Source: Mytilus edulis (taxonomy: Eukaryota; Mollusca; Bivalvia; Mytilida; Mytilidae). From it: a DNA stretch of 64,000 bases. This document shows positions 45,610-56,569 of this stretch, one piece after another (position 1 is the first letter of the stretch; each line of letters opens with the position of its first letter). The notes beneath the pieces are model-generated. The model was not told the DNA's origin, did not search any database, and saw nothing but the letters and a program-made list of their open reading frames with translations. The translations under genes and the position numbers were made by a program. Location: NCBI RefSeq assembly GCF_963676685.1, contig NC_092344.1:98486749-98550748 (forward strand). Reading direction: 5' to 3'.

Positions 45610-47060
45610 TGTTACAGGAAAGGGTGGGAAAATTTAACTCCCACATGAATAGAGGATATGCTGGAAACGAAGTGAAAGAATTATTGCCAATTTCCCAAAT
45701 ATTTGACTGCCTGGGTCAGAAGGTTGTTGAAATCTACTGAAATTTTGAGAATGTTATAGTCTACATATCAATAAAATAAAAATGCTCTACCGAAGACAAT
45801 TTTGAAACAATACGTTAATATATTGCATCTAATGATACTAGTATCCCTAACCAAAATAATTTATCCAAAAGATATAAAATAGCTTTATTTTCGATAGAAT
45901 GTGTGCATTGATTAAGAATGTCTTCATGTGGACAATATACACAAAGCAATACTCACTTCCGTGAATTTTCTTCAAGATTGAAGGTCTTTAAGTTTTTAAC
46001 ATGAAGAAAACATGGTACGCTCAATGCACGAGACATCTGATTCAATGTCCCCATTTCAAGTGGACGCATTTGCGAATTTATACGTCCCGCTCAGTCAAAG
46101 AAGGCGCTCGTTGTAGGATAGCAGTCCAGTTAACCATATTTTTTTACTTAATTTAACTCTCCGTTTGAACTGAGGAAGAGCTGATACAGCACCTATAGAT
46201 AACATTGAAAACTCAAATTAGGTAAAATAAAATATATTCCGAATAGAAAGTAAATGGTGATAATTTTATATGGTTACAGGTACTTAGTATATCAAAGCAT
46301 TTCACATTTGTTATTTTTACCACCACCCCCCTTTTTTCAAAAGATTTTTTTTTTCAATTTCTACAATAGTGAGGAGAAAAATTGTTTTGTTTTCTATATT
46401 GTGCTTATCCTCCAGGTTATCTGTGGATTATATATGTTTAAACTGGATAAAAACTGAAAAATAAAGGAAAAAAATACCAAATTTGAGCCAAAAGTGAAAT
46501 GGAATGAGGAACCATAAGACATGATTATCATTACTTTTTATTCTGTAATAATTCTAATCTCATTCTGGACCTTTAAAAAAAGTACACCTATTTCATTTCC
46601 ACGGTTGCAAAAAAAAAATTCAGTCTTTTAAAAAAATCACATTTTTTTTATTTTTGAGCTTGTTGCTATGGTGCTGATTTCGTTGCTATGCAAATTGTTT
46701 TATCTTTTTTCAATATTATTAAATAATTTTATTCGAAAAAATCATTAATACACTTCTTTTAAAAAATACACTGTGTTTTATTGTACCCTTTTTTATATTT
46801 CCACCAGAGCATATTACTTTCTATCTAATTATTACATCATTTTAGTGGTATTTTGAACCTCAAAAGTGTGTTAACATTGAGTCTTGTTGCTATGGCAACG
46901 CATGGGACAAAACAAAAACCACTTGGCAGAAAAAAGTTTTTTATCATATACTACAATATGACAATTGTTTGGAGTGATTTTGAAACAACCCATTTACCAC
47001 CCCCTGCATGGTCCTTACGAAGAACTGTACTTTAAAATATTTTCTTAAATTGAGCAATTC
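45610..47060. other. Intergenic DNA downstream of the Mab-21-like gene
   Basis: AT-rich with poly-T and poly-A runs (46330-46350, 46610-46660). No coding signature. Confidence 0.4.
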
Positions 47061-47066
47061 AGTCAG

Positions 47067-49575
47067 TTATGTCTTGAAAGGAATATATTTCTGGGAGTCA
47101 GAGAAAATAATTTCTGCCTTTTCATGAAGACCACTTTTTCTGAGTGAAACTGCAAGTATTTGATGTGCTGACCATTTTTGGGTAAGAATTGTAGTGTCTA
47201 CATATTTTTGAATTCTGTGTGTACACTTTCTTGCCTTGTAAATGTCACACGTATCAATGTAAATACTCGTAAGTAAATAAAGGGCAGCTATTCGTCCGTC
47301 TACATACATGTTTTGACTTTTACTTTGAGTTCCACTTTCAAAGATGTCAATTTGCATCAGCACTTCATCATCCGGACGAGGTTGTGAAATAACAGTGGCT
47401 TTCTTCAGATGTGATATTACTTCATTTAATGAAGACTTCGACGTAAGCAGAAAATTTCCAAAAGCAAAATGCAAACTAGGCGAGTTTGTTATCAAACTAT
47501 TAGCAGTTTTAAAATTTGTCATTGCCTCATTAAAATATCGTTTCTTTGATTCCGTCTCCGTACTTGTTTGATACTTATAACCGAATAAACACGCGATGTT
47601 TGAAAAAACCTCGGGATAACAATCTTTGACAAGTTTGAAATCATTTTCAATCATTATTTGGTTCAGTCGAAGAGCTTTCTCTACATCTCCTGTCTTCATG
47701 TGGTTTGTTGCAAGTGGTTTTAATAGTTCTGGTATACTGACGGCAGAAAAGGCCACTGATGCAGTCTTGATGTAGGGCTTCATGCATTTGTTTAATGCAA
47801 CAATTTTTTGAAAACATTCGGTGTCTATAGCTGTTGATAAATTTAAAATTCCAACTTTATAGAGAGTTTGTACAAAAGCAGTATAGATTGTTAACATCTG
47901 GTATAGTTCAGTTTTATTTGACATTCCACTCATTTCCTCAAAGAGTTTAAGCTTACAGCATACCAGACTTATCGACTGAAACACATTTTCCTTGAGAATT
48001 GATATTTCTTTCTTAGTGGCGTCTATGTCACCCTTTTCTCTGTGGGAAATTAGATTGTTAGGAGGTACAAAGTAATTTGGTATACTGTAGTGTTCAAGAG
48101 CCTTTATAATATAGTCTAAAAGTTCGACCATTTTTTCACCAATCGGTTTTTCGGACCAATCAGCAGGTCCGTACATTTGTTCACAAAACCAAAACATCAT
48201 ATTCTTTACGTGGTAAGATGTCAAAATACTTTTCGTAGATAATCCCGCTTTTAAAAGAAGTTTTAGAACCGAATAACACGATTTCTGACAGGGTAGAAGA
48301 GAAGCAGACAGTTTTCTCTCTGCCGAGTTGAAGGACACTCTCCACTCTAGGTTGGCTTCCTTACTAAGATGGTGTCCAACAGGCACAACTGCGCATTCAT
48401 CTACAATTAAGATGAAATGTTTTTAAATGCACGATTTATGAAACAATGGGACATTTTATTACAACACTTGGTCAGGACCTCACAAGGAACATTCATGCCA
48501 TGTTTTATTTCATTCCATTTATTAATGGTTCTCTCAAAGTAGACATTTGTATGTGTTTCCCATAGGGTCCAATGTTACACTTCGTCCCTCTCGAGCTCTG
48601 GCAGCCATCTTGGATGATGGATCAGATTCAAAGCCACAACACTTGGTCAGCACCTCATAAGGAACATTCATGCCATGTGTGATTGCATTCCATTCAGTGG
48701 TGCTCTAAAAGAAGACATTTGTATGTATTGTCCATAGTGTCCTAATGTTAAACGAAGTCCCCCGCTGATGGCATTCTCGAGGGCTATGCATACCCTCCTA
48801 ATCCGTCATTGATCAAAACAATTAATATACCTTGAACAATGTCTTCAACCAGTTCCTCATTCGGCCATCCACCTGGTTTGTGTCTTTTTGTCCAATTTAG
48901 TGCAATACTTGGCCAAGACATACATGGAAACGCATGGACAAAGTCATATGAATAACCTTCAGGTTCATGCTCGAAGTTCGATAATGCAGGACCAGACACT
49001 GTATACGTGGACTTCTGTCTCTTATACAGAATTTCTTCATCCTCCATTTGTTCAGGGATTACTTTCATTCTAAATATATTGTTTGGAAGAAATCCTTCTA
49101 CTGTTATATGTTGGTTAAAGTCACACTTTTCTTGTTTGCTTTCCAGTATTGATCGTCCAGTATTTGTTATCAATAATTTTACATAGCCTGGATTGGTAGC
49201 AGCTATCATGATTCCAAAGGTTTGCACTGACTTTCGAAGGTCATTGAGGTCATTTTCATTATTTGGTTTGTCTGTTTCATCTTGTATAACATAGTTCACA
49301 TAAGTCATCATGAAGTCAAAGTCAATAGGAGGATAAAATTTGTAACGCCCGGGTGAATTTTCAAATATTCGGCTTAAATGTAAATCATCGAATGAACTTC
49401 CTGTTTGAGCTACCATACCCTCTCCTTTTGATATCTCGTTTAAATACTTCACAAAAGTAAGAAACTGTTGTCTTATCAAGTTGAAAACAGTACGAGACGG
49501 TTCGTGTTGCTTAATGAGTAGAGAGATACACTCGCAAAATAATCCAGTTACTTCGTTGTTTTGAAGATTCGCCAT
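47067..49575 (-). CDS. Mab-21 domain / cGAS-like receptor-type protein with long helical C-terminus, two exons
   Basis: Exon 1 is 48831-49575, exon 2 is 47067-48400. The GT-AG join restores QDECAVVPVGHH and gives 692 residues. Exon 1 carries nucleotidyltransferase marks: GS at residues 59-60, DFD with Asp85 and Asp87, a GPA segment (195-197) and Asp211 in YDFVHAFPCMSWPSIALNW, so the three-acid metal site looks complete. Exon 2 opens with EWRVSFNSAERKL and QKSCYSVLKLLLK, the Mab-21 C-terminal helical part. About 300 more residues look alpha-helical and TPR-like (for example KALRLNQIMIENDFKLVKDCYPEVFSNIACLFGYKY). Proteins of this family sense nucleic acids and make cyclic dinucleotides in some animals; molluscs have many. 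Function here is inferred, not shown. The frame is intact. The 430-bp intron is almost wholly a repeat. Confidence 0.88.
48440..48785 (+). repeat. Two repeat units filling the intron of the Mab-21-like gene
   Basis: Copies of the 45.1-45.6 kb unit: 'acttggtcaggacctcacaagg' and 'acttggtcagcacctcataagg', with 'ttcccatagggtcc' and 'gtccatagtgtcc'. The repeat takes up most of the intron. Confidence 0.75.
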
Positions 49576-49749
49576 ACTTTACATCTCAGCTTTACATGTA
49601 GATTTATCAGATCACGGATAAAAATAGAATTCGTTATGTATGGAAAGCCGATATTGACAATTTTAAAATTTCCATTCGTATTTTTTTTTATTTGACGAAA
49701 ATAAAGCTTTCTCTTACCTATAGGCCCCTACTTCTACCAAATATATATT

Positions 49750-50100
49750 CAATTTAACTGGGTCGTAAAAGTATTCATTGTAAACAATATTATCAATGGA
49801 CATATCAATATGGTATAGGTTCTTTGGAAAGAATCTATAATACTAAAATAATTTCAATTTGTTTGCCGGCACGAGGTAAAACATCGAATCAAAGAATTTA
49901 ACTTTACCTATACTAATACAGGACAATGCTGTTGATTTAAACATACTCTATTCCAGGTTCAAACAGAAAGAAGAGAAAACTGTACATCTTATAATCGGCA
50001 TGACTTTTATATCAGATGGCAATACCAATACTAAAATAAGGCTTACGCATATTTATATACTTTAATATAACCGCGATAGCACGGGTGTGTTTTAATCTAA
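49750..50100 (+). repeat. Third copy of the 2.7-3.4 kb interspersed repeat
   Basis: Shares 'cgaatcaaagaatttaactt', 'acaggacaatgctgttgatt', 'gagaaaactgtacatcttat', 'aaataaggcttacgcat' and 'cacgggtgtgtttt' with 3140-3435. Confidence 0.65.
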
Positions 50101-50254
50101 AAATTAACCGTTCCCTGGTGTCGGTTTCCCAAAAAAAACACCTTACGACTTAGATTGATCGTAATTCCGTATACTCAAGTTTTTTTTGTGCGACTCATGT
50201 ACACCAGTTTCAATAGCAGTAATGTGTGATTTAAAAATATTTTCAAAAAAAAAA

Positions 50255-52850
50255 TAAACTAGAGGCTCTCATGCAAGAGCCTGTGTCGCTCACCTTGGTC
50301 TATGTGCATATTAAACAATGGACACAGATAAATTCATCACATAATTGTGTTTTGGTGATGGTGATGTGTTTGTAGATCTTACTTTACTGAACATTCTTGT
50401 TGCTACAATTATCTCTATCTATAATGAACTTGGCCCAGAAATTACAGTGAAAAATATTTTCAAAAAATTTACAAAATTTATGAAAAATGCTAAAAATTAA
50501 CAATAAAGGGCAATAACTCCTTAAGGGGTCAATTGACTATTTTGGTCATGTTGACTTATTTGTAGATCTTGTTTTGATGAACATTATTGCTGTTTACAGT
50601 TTATCTCTATCTATAATAATATTCAAGATAATAACAAATAATGACAAAATTTCCTTAAAATTACCAATTCAGGGCAGTAACCTAACAACGGGTTGTCCAA
50701 TCCATGTGAAAATATCAGAACAGATAGATCTTGACCTAATAGACAGATTTTCTCTAAATGCTTCGGTTTTTGAGTTATAAGCCAAAAACTGCATTTTACC
50801 CCTATGTTCTATTTTTAGCCGTGGCAGCCATTTTGGTTGATTGGCTGAGTCACCGGACACATTTTTTTTAATTAAATACCCCAAAGATGATTTTGGCCAA
50901 GTTTGGATAATTTGGCCCAGTAGTTTCAGAGGAGAAGATTTTTGTAAAAGATTTCTAAGATTTATGAAAAATGGTTAAAAATTGACTATAAAGGTCAATA
51001 ACTCCTAAAAGGGTCAACTGACCATTTTGGTCATTTGACTTATTTGTAAATCTAACTTTGCTGAACATTATTGCTGTTTACAGTTAATCTCTATCTATAA
51101 TAATAATGCATTTCACCCCTATGTTCTATTTTTAGCCATGACGGCCATCTTCGTTGGTTGGCCGGGTCACGCCACACATTTTTAAAACAAGATACCCCAA
51201 TGATGATTGTGGCCAAGTTTGGTCTAATTTGGCCCAGTAGTTTCAGAGGAGAAGATTTTTATAAAAGATTACTAAGATTTACGAAAAAATGGTTAAAATT
51301 TGACTATAAAGGGCAATTACTTCTAAAGGGGTCAACTGACCATTTCGTTCGTGTTGACTTATTTGTAAATCTTACTTTGCTGAACATTATTGCTGTTTAC
51401 AGTTAATCTCTATCTATAATAATATTCAAGATAATAACCAAAAACAGCAAAATTTTCCTGAAAAATACCAATTCAGGGGCAGCAACCCAACAACGGGTTG
51501 TCGGATTCATCTGAAAATTTGAGAGCAGAAAGATCTTGACCTGATAAACAATTTGATCCCATATCCGATTTGCTCTAAATGCTTTGGTTTTTGTGTTATA
51601 AGCCAAAAACTGCATTTCACCCCTATGTTCTATTTTTAGCCATGACGGCCATCTTCGTTGGTTGGCCGGGTCACGCCACACATTTTTAAAACAAGATACC
51701 CCAATGATGATTGTGGCCAAGTTTGGTCTAATTTGGCCCAGTAGTTTCAGAGGAGAAGATTTTTATAAAAGATTACTAAGATTTACGAAAAAATGGTTAA
51801 AATTTGACTATAAAGGGCAATTACTTCTAAAGGGGTCAACTGACCATTTCGTTCGTGTTGACTTATTTGTAAATCTTACTTTGCTGAACATTATTGCTGT
51901 TTACAGTTAATCTCTATCTATAATAATATTCAAGATAATAACCAAAAACAGCAAAATTTTCCTGAAAAATACCAATTCAGGGGCAGCAACCCAACAACGG
52001 GTTGTCCGATTCATCTGAAAATTTCAGGACGGATAGATCTTGACCTGATAAACACTTTTAACCCGTCAGATTTGCTCTAAATGCTTTGGTTTTTGAGTTA
52101 TAAGCCAAAACTGCATTTTACCCCTATGTTCTATTTTTAGCCATGGCGGCCATCTTGGTTGGTTGGCCGGGTCACGCCACACATTTTTAAATACCCCAAA
52201 GATGATTGTGGCCAAGTTTGGATTAATTTGGCCCAGTGGTTTCAGAGAAGAAGATTTTTGTAAAAGATTTCTAAGATTTACGAAAAATGGTTAAAGATTG
52301 ACTATAAAGGTCAATAACTCCTAAAGGGGTCAACTGACCATTTTGGTGATGTTGACTTATTTGTAAATCTAACTTTGCTGAACATTATTGCTGTTTACAA
52401 TTTATCTCTATCTATAATAATATTCAAGATTATAACCAAAAACAGCAAAAATTCCCTAAAATTACCAATTCAGGGGCAGCAACCCAACAACGGGTTGTCG
52501 GATTCATCTGAAAATTTGAGGGCAGAAAGATCTTAACCTGATAAACAATTTTCTCACGTCAGATTTGCTCTAAATGCTTTGGTTTTTGAGTTGTAAGCCA
52601 AAAACTGCATTTTACCCCTATGTTCTATTTTTAGCCAGGGTGGCCATCTTGGTTGGTTGGCCGGGTCACGCTACACATTTTTTAAACTAGATACCCCAAT
52701 GATGATTGTGGCCAAGTTTGGTTTAATTTGATTCAGTAGTTTCAGAGGAGAAGATTTTTGTAAAAGTTAACGACGACGGACGCCGGACGCCAAGTGATGG
52801 GAAAAGCTCACTTGGCCCTTCGGGCTAGGTGAGCTAAAAATAGATTATAA
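50255..52850 (+). mobile_element. Non-autonomous element with a roughly 500-bp internal tandem array
   Basis: The left end is 'agaggctctcatgcaagagc' and 'ctgtgtcgctcaccttgg'. The right end is 'aacgacgacggacg', 'gggaaaagctcacttggccc' and 'gctaggtgagctaaaaa'; GCTCACCT and its complement AGGTGAGC form short inverted termini. Between them are five units marked by 'cctatgttctatttttagcc' at 50801, 51118, 51622, 52123 and 52617. The second unit is shortened by an internal deletion near 51105. No transposase is encoded. Confidence 0.8.
51109..52006 (+). repeat. Perfect 394-bp duplication, 504-bp period, within the array
   Basis: Bases 51109-51502 are identical to 51613-52006 by eye, while neighbouring units differ at many positions. 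Both copies carry the same 82-codon open frame (51158-51406 and 51662-51910), which is a by-product of the repeat. Confidence 0.85.
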
Positions 52851-53089
52851 TTATTATACGATAAAATATTTCAAGGTACTTGTACATATATGTGGTGTTT
52901 CTAAAAAATTAAGGAATAGGCATTATACTTGATTCTATATCATATAAAAGCAAATGTGGGATAAAGAAAATATAAGTATAATATTTCTCTAAATCGCCTG
53001 AATATCAGATACAGCCTCCTAGGTGATGGATAGGATCCGGTAGATACTCAATCAGGCCTAAAATCTGACAAAGTTGATGATGCACCTAC

Positions 53090-53330
53090 TCGCAACTATC
53101 ATTTTTTGTATTCACTGGACCGTGAAATTGGGGTCAAATATCAAATTTTGCATTTAAGCTAGAAAGATCATATCATAGGACACATGTGTACTAAGTTTCA
53201 AGTTTGTTGGACTGCATCAACAAAAGCTACCTTGACCAAAAATTGACAGATGGATGGACGAACGAACGCACAGTCCGAAAAACATAATGCCTATAAATGG
53301 GGCATACAAATCAACTTCTTGTGGTCCAAA
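53090..53330 (+). repeat. Interspersed repeat with GGACGAACGAACGCAC end
   Basis: 'tgttggactgcatcaacaaa', 'ctaccttgaccaaaaattg', 'ggatggacgaacgaacgcac' and 'aacataatgcctataaatgg' form a phrase that I recall as a common mollusc repeat. Confidence 0.45.
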
Positions 53331-53399
53331 CCCAATCCTTTTGACTAGAGGATAGTTCCTGGACCCTCCCCTCAGCTTCAAATTCCCAATAATAAAGAG

Positions 53400-54980
53400 C
53401 GCCATCAGTTTGGCTTATGGTATGTTTAGATGCGCAGACACGTCAGGGAAGAGTGCAACACTCTTTGAACAAAAAAAAAAACTTTGCAAAATCTCGCGGA
53501 GGGTTCATAGTTACAATACAAAAAAATATCTGATTTTATAAAAAAAAATACCATCATTCCCATTGACAGTTATAATTCTAGACCTTCATTTCAGTCCACC
53601 CATTCTAAAATTTCTTTGTTTTCGTCCTGGTTACGCCTGATATATTTACCTGTATATTATGCAACCCTCTATCATTCAATCGTGTGGTTACTGTTTCGGT
53701 TTCGGTTTCTCTCCTGTATGTGCTTTCACAGAAGTAAATGTATTAGTAATGAGATTGCTCATCTGTGGTGCGGTATCAACATGAATTATAACATACCTTT
53801 CTTAAAATCACTGTTGAAAAAATATAATAAATATATAATGTTACATGAAACTGCTCGAGGTTTCAACTACTTCAGGCAAAGTTGACCGCCGATGGATTTA
53901 GCTATTATTCGAAGTCCGTTTATATTCATACGGCTCTTCACGTGATTTTAATATTACACATTGATGAATTTTCACAATAGCTTTGAGAGTTCCTGGTAAT
54001 GCAGAATCCAGTATAGCACTTCGGGTACGATTTATAAAATCTTGTTTTAATTTCCTATTTCGTTCCAGTAAGTTAAACAGTGCAGGTGATTTGTCCGCTT
54101 CTCCTTGGTGGGCCACATAGGTGAAGTTAGAACCATACGATATGTAAGAAATGATGAAGGAGTCGTCAAGTGGTTATTAGAGATAGTGATTAAAGCAAAC
54201 GAACAACTTCTCCGAGATTATCAAAATAGGTGAATCATCACACAGGATGTTGTAAAAACAGAAAGAATAATGCATCCTACAAATACAAACAACAAATGAA
54301 ACAAGTTCTGACAAAGATATAATATAACATTAATACCGAACTCCGAGGAAAATTAATAACGAAAAGTCAACAACCAAAATCTCTAACGACTGAATAACAA
54401 CTGTCATATTCATGACTTGGTACAGTCATTTTGTTAGGTAGAAAATAGTGGACAACTTGTTTTAAAGTAGCTAGTTAAACCTCTTTTTTTAGTATGATAG
54501 TCGCATACATTTTCAATATTAACAACAATGTGTTAATAAAATAAACGGATGTAATAGGTGCAAATGTCAAAAAAAGGGATACAACAGGCAACATTGTATA
54601 ATCTTAAAGGCTGTCAAACAAAAAAATATTTCAACAAAGAAATTCAATAAGGCATATTAAAAAAGCCCATTAGCAAAAAACAAAAGACACAAATACAAAA
54701 ACTAACCTTAGCATGTACATTGTTCTTTTATTTTTCTTTGTGCTATTATTAATATTACTTTAATTTACTGTTTGGTCTGTTTTCTGAGATTTCCATTTGA
54801 CGTGGCTCGGTACTTATACATTCCGTCGATGTGTTGTTTGTATTATCTTTCATTTATGCTGGTGTGTTTTGTACGTGTGACTTTTTGTGTTTCTTTAGTA
54901 CATATGACGTGGCTCTGTACTTTTAAAGATCCCGCCATTATGTTATTGATCTATTATAATTTTAAAAATACTTTGAAAAT
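53400..54980. other. Intergenic DNA
   Basis: Contains two copies of 'gacgtggctcggtacttata'-type text (54797-54820 and 54906-54930), related to 26550-26590. No gene is recognised. Confidence 0.4.
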
Positions 54981-54984
54981 CCCC

Positions 54985-55072
54985 CAGAACTAGAAATTAA
55001 ATTAAAGATAAACAGACACGGCTTTTTCCGCCTCATTTTAGACTTATACCTCGAATTTGACATACACATTGG
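54985..55072 (+). pseudogene. Short PLE reverse-transcriptase fragment, plus strand
   Basis: Reads LEIKLKINRHG and, after a small disruption, ILDLYLEFDIHIG, which is the LDL segment of the PLE reverse transcriptase. It abuts a longer PLE fragment on the opposite strand at about 55072. Confidence 0.5.
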
Positions 55073-55540
55073 TTTTAATAGCTTCCTTGTGAGCAGCCAT
55101 CCTCTATCAAGAAAATCATGATAGGAAATGCAAGCACGGGAATATCGTATCAATTGGGAGATATATACCCCGTATGTAGGTGCGGCTGGAATGTTGCTAC
55201 TTAGAAAAGGAAAGTTCACAATTGGAAAGCTGAAATCATCTCTTTTGTCGTAAAGTTTCGTTTTTAACCGACCCTCACTGTCAATTTCTTGATGCAAGTC
55301 AAAATATGAGGCCGACTTAATAGTATCTGGTGTATCCTTTATCTCTAGTTCAATGGGATAGATGCGTTCAACATAGTCACCAAATTTTGAATCTATATAG
55401 CGAAAATTAAGACTTCTTGTCTTTCTTCCTAAGAAGTTCCTGTATGAAGTCAGCCTCATAATAATAAAGAAACATGTCGGCAAGAAGAGGGGCACAATTG
55501 GTTCCCATTGGAATGCCGATAGTCTGTTGAATAAATGATC
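55073..55540 (-). pseudogene. PLE family A reverse-transcriptase remnant lacking part of motif C
   Basis: The minus-strand frame gives the frameshifted equivalent of motif B, then [77 protein letters not shown] and LDRGWLLTRKLL. Where the family has YIDD plus about six residues, this copy reads YID directly into SKFGDY, so the second catalytic Asp and neighbours are deleted. Confidence 0.8.
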
Positions 55541-55544
55541 ACAA

Positions 55545-55850
55545 ATGATATCGGATATGTTTCTTACGTCATAACTACCATCCCCTTCCCTTTCACGAAT
55601 CTGACCTACCGAATTAAACCATTTACCGGATTTGTTATAAGTAACATGAGGAACAAGACGGGTGCCACGTGTGGAGCAGGATTTGCTTACCCTTCCGGAG
55701 CACACGAGATCACCCCTAGTTTTTGATGGGTTTCGTGTTGCTTATTCTTTAGTTTCTATGTTGTGTCATGTGTACTATTGTTCGTCTTTTTTTCATTTTT
55801 AGCCATGGCATTGTCAGTTTATTTTTGATTTATGAGTTGCCTCTTTCACA
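55545..55850 (+). repeat. PLE family A 3'-region repeat, plus strand
   Basis: From 'gatatcggatatgtttctta' through 'ctgacctaccgaattaaacc', 'gacgggtgccacgtgtggag', 'catgtgtactattgttcg' to 'tttttgatttatgag'. It lies head-to-head with the reverse-transcriptase fragment at 55073-55540 instead of following it, so the locus is rearranged. Confidence 0.7.
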
Positions 55851-55907
55851 ATTGATTTATGATGGTTTTGATGTATACTTTTTTGAATAGATTCTGTGTA
55901 CTGACGT

Positions 55908-56132
55908 TGTTTATAGATTTTTTGCACAACACACTGAGTTTGACCTCCAAAACCGTGTCTCAGATTTTTCCTATTGTATTTCATTCTCTCATAAATCTTC
56001 AATGAAGTTTGCAACATCAATTCATAAGAGACCACTAAATTCAATTGGGTATAAAATTTGTTCTATTGATGTTTTTGGAAATCTGAGACACAGTTTTGGA
56101 GGTCAAGCTGTGTTGTACAAGAATCTATAAAA
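55908..56132. repeat. Foldback element with about 60-bp arms
   Basis: The left arm 55908-55970 (from 'tttatagattttttgcacaa' to 'ccgtgtctcagattttt') pairs with the right arm 56068-56132 ('ggaaatctgagacacagttt', 'ggaggtcaagctgtgttgta', 'caagaatctataaaat'). Confidence 0.75.
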
Positions 56133-56460
56133 TATTTTGGGATGCTATGAAGAACAAAGACGCTAAATTCATTCAAGTGTGGACATCTTTGTAGTCTTTG
56201 TGCCGTGTTTGGAAAGGAGTAGGTCCGGTAAGACCCCCTTTTGGCCCCAAAATATAGCAGTTTTACAAAATTGTTAAAATGTAAACTTTTATTTATTAAT
56301 TGAACAGCAGAATGCTTCTTTTACATAAATATGGGCTGTTTTTGACAATACAATGCACATATATCGGGTACTAGCACCATTAAGTCATGCTAAATCACAA
56401 AAATCTTCACAATTCTAGCATTTTAGTTAAATTTTAGACGGTTTTCGTGCAAAACGAAAG

Positions 56461-56559
56461 TGGCCGCATTCGTGTTCATCCTTAATATTAAAATGTAAGT
56501 TGTATTTTATGATAATACATAACATATATAAAGGTTGAGGATGAACACGGATGCGGCCA
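56461..56559. repeat. Short inverted repeat (24-bp arms)
   Basis: 'tggccgcattcgtgttcatc' at 56461 pairs with 'gatgaacacggatgcggcca' ending at 56559, with about one mismatch. The loop is about 50 bases. Confidence 0.75.
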
Positions 56560-56569
56560 TTTTCATTTT

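Noticed and set aside
51158-51910. Two identical 82-codon proteins
   Set aside because: They are the same frame in two copies of a 504-bp tandem repeat, with no codon or domain support.
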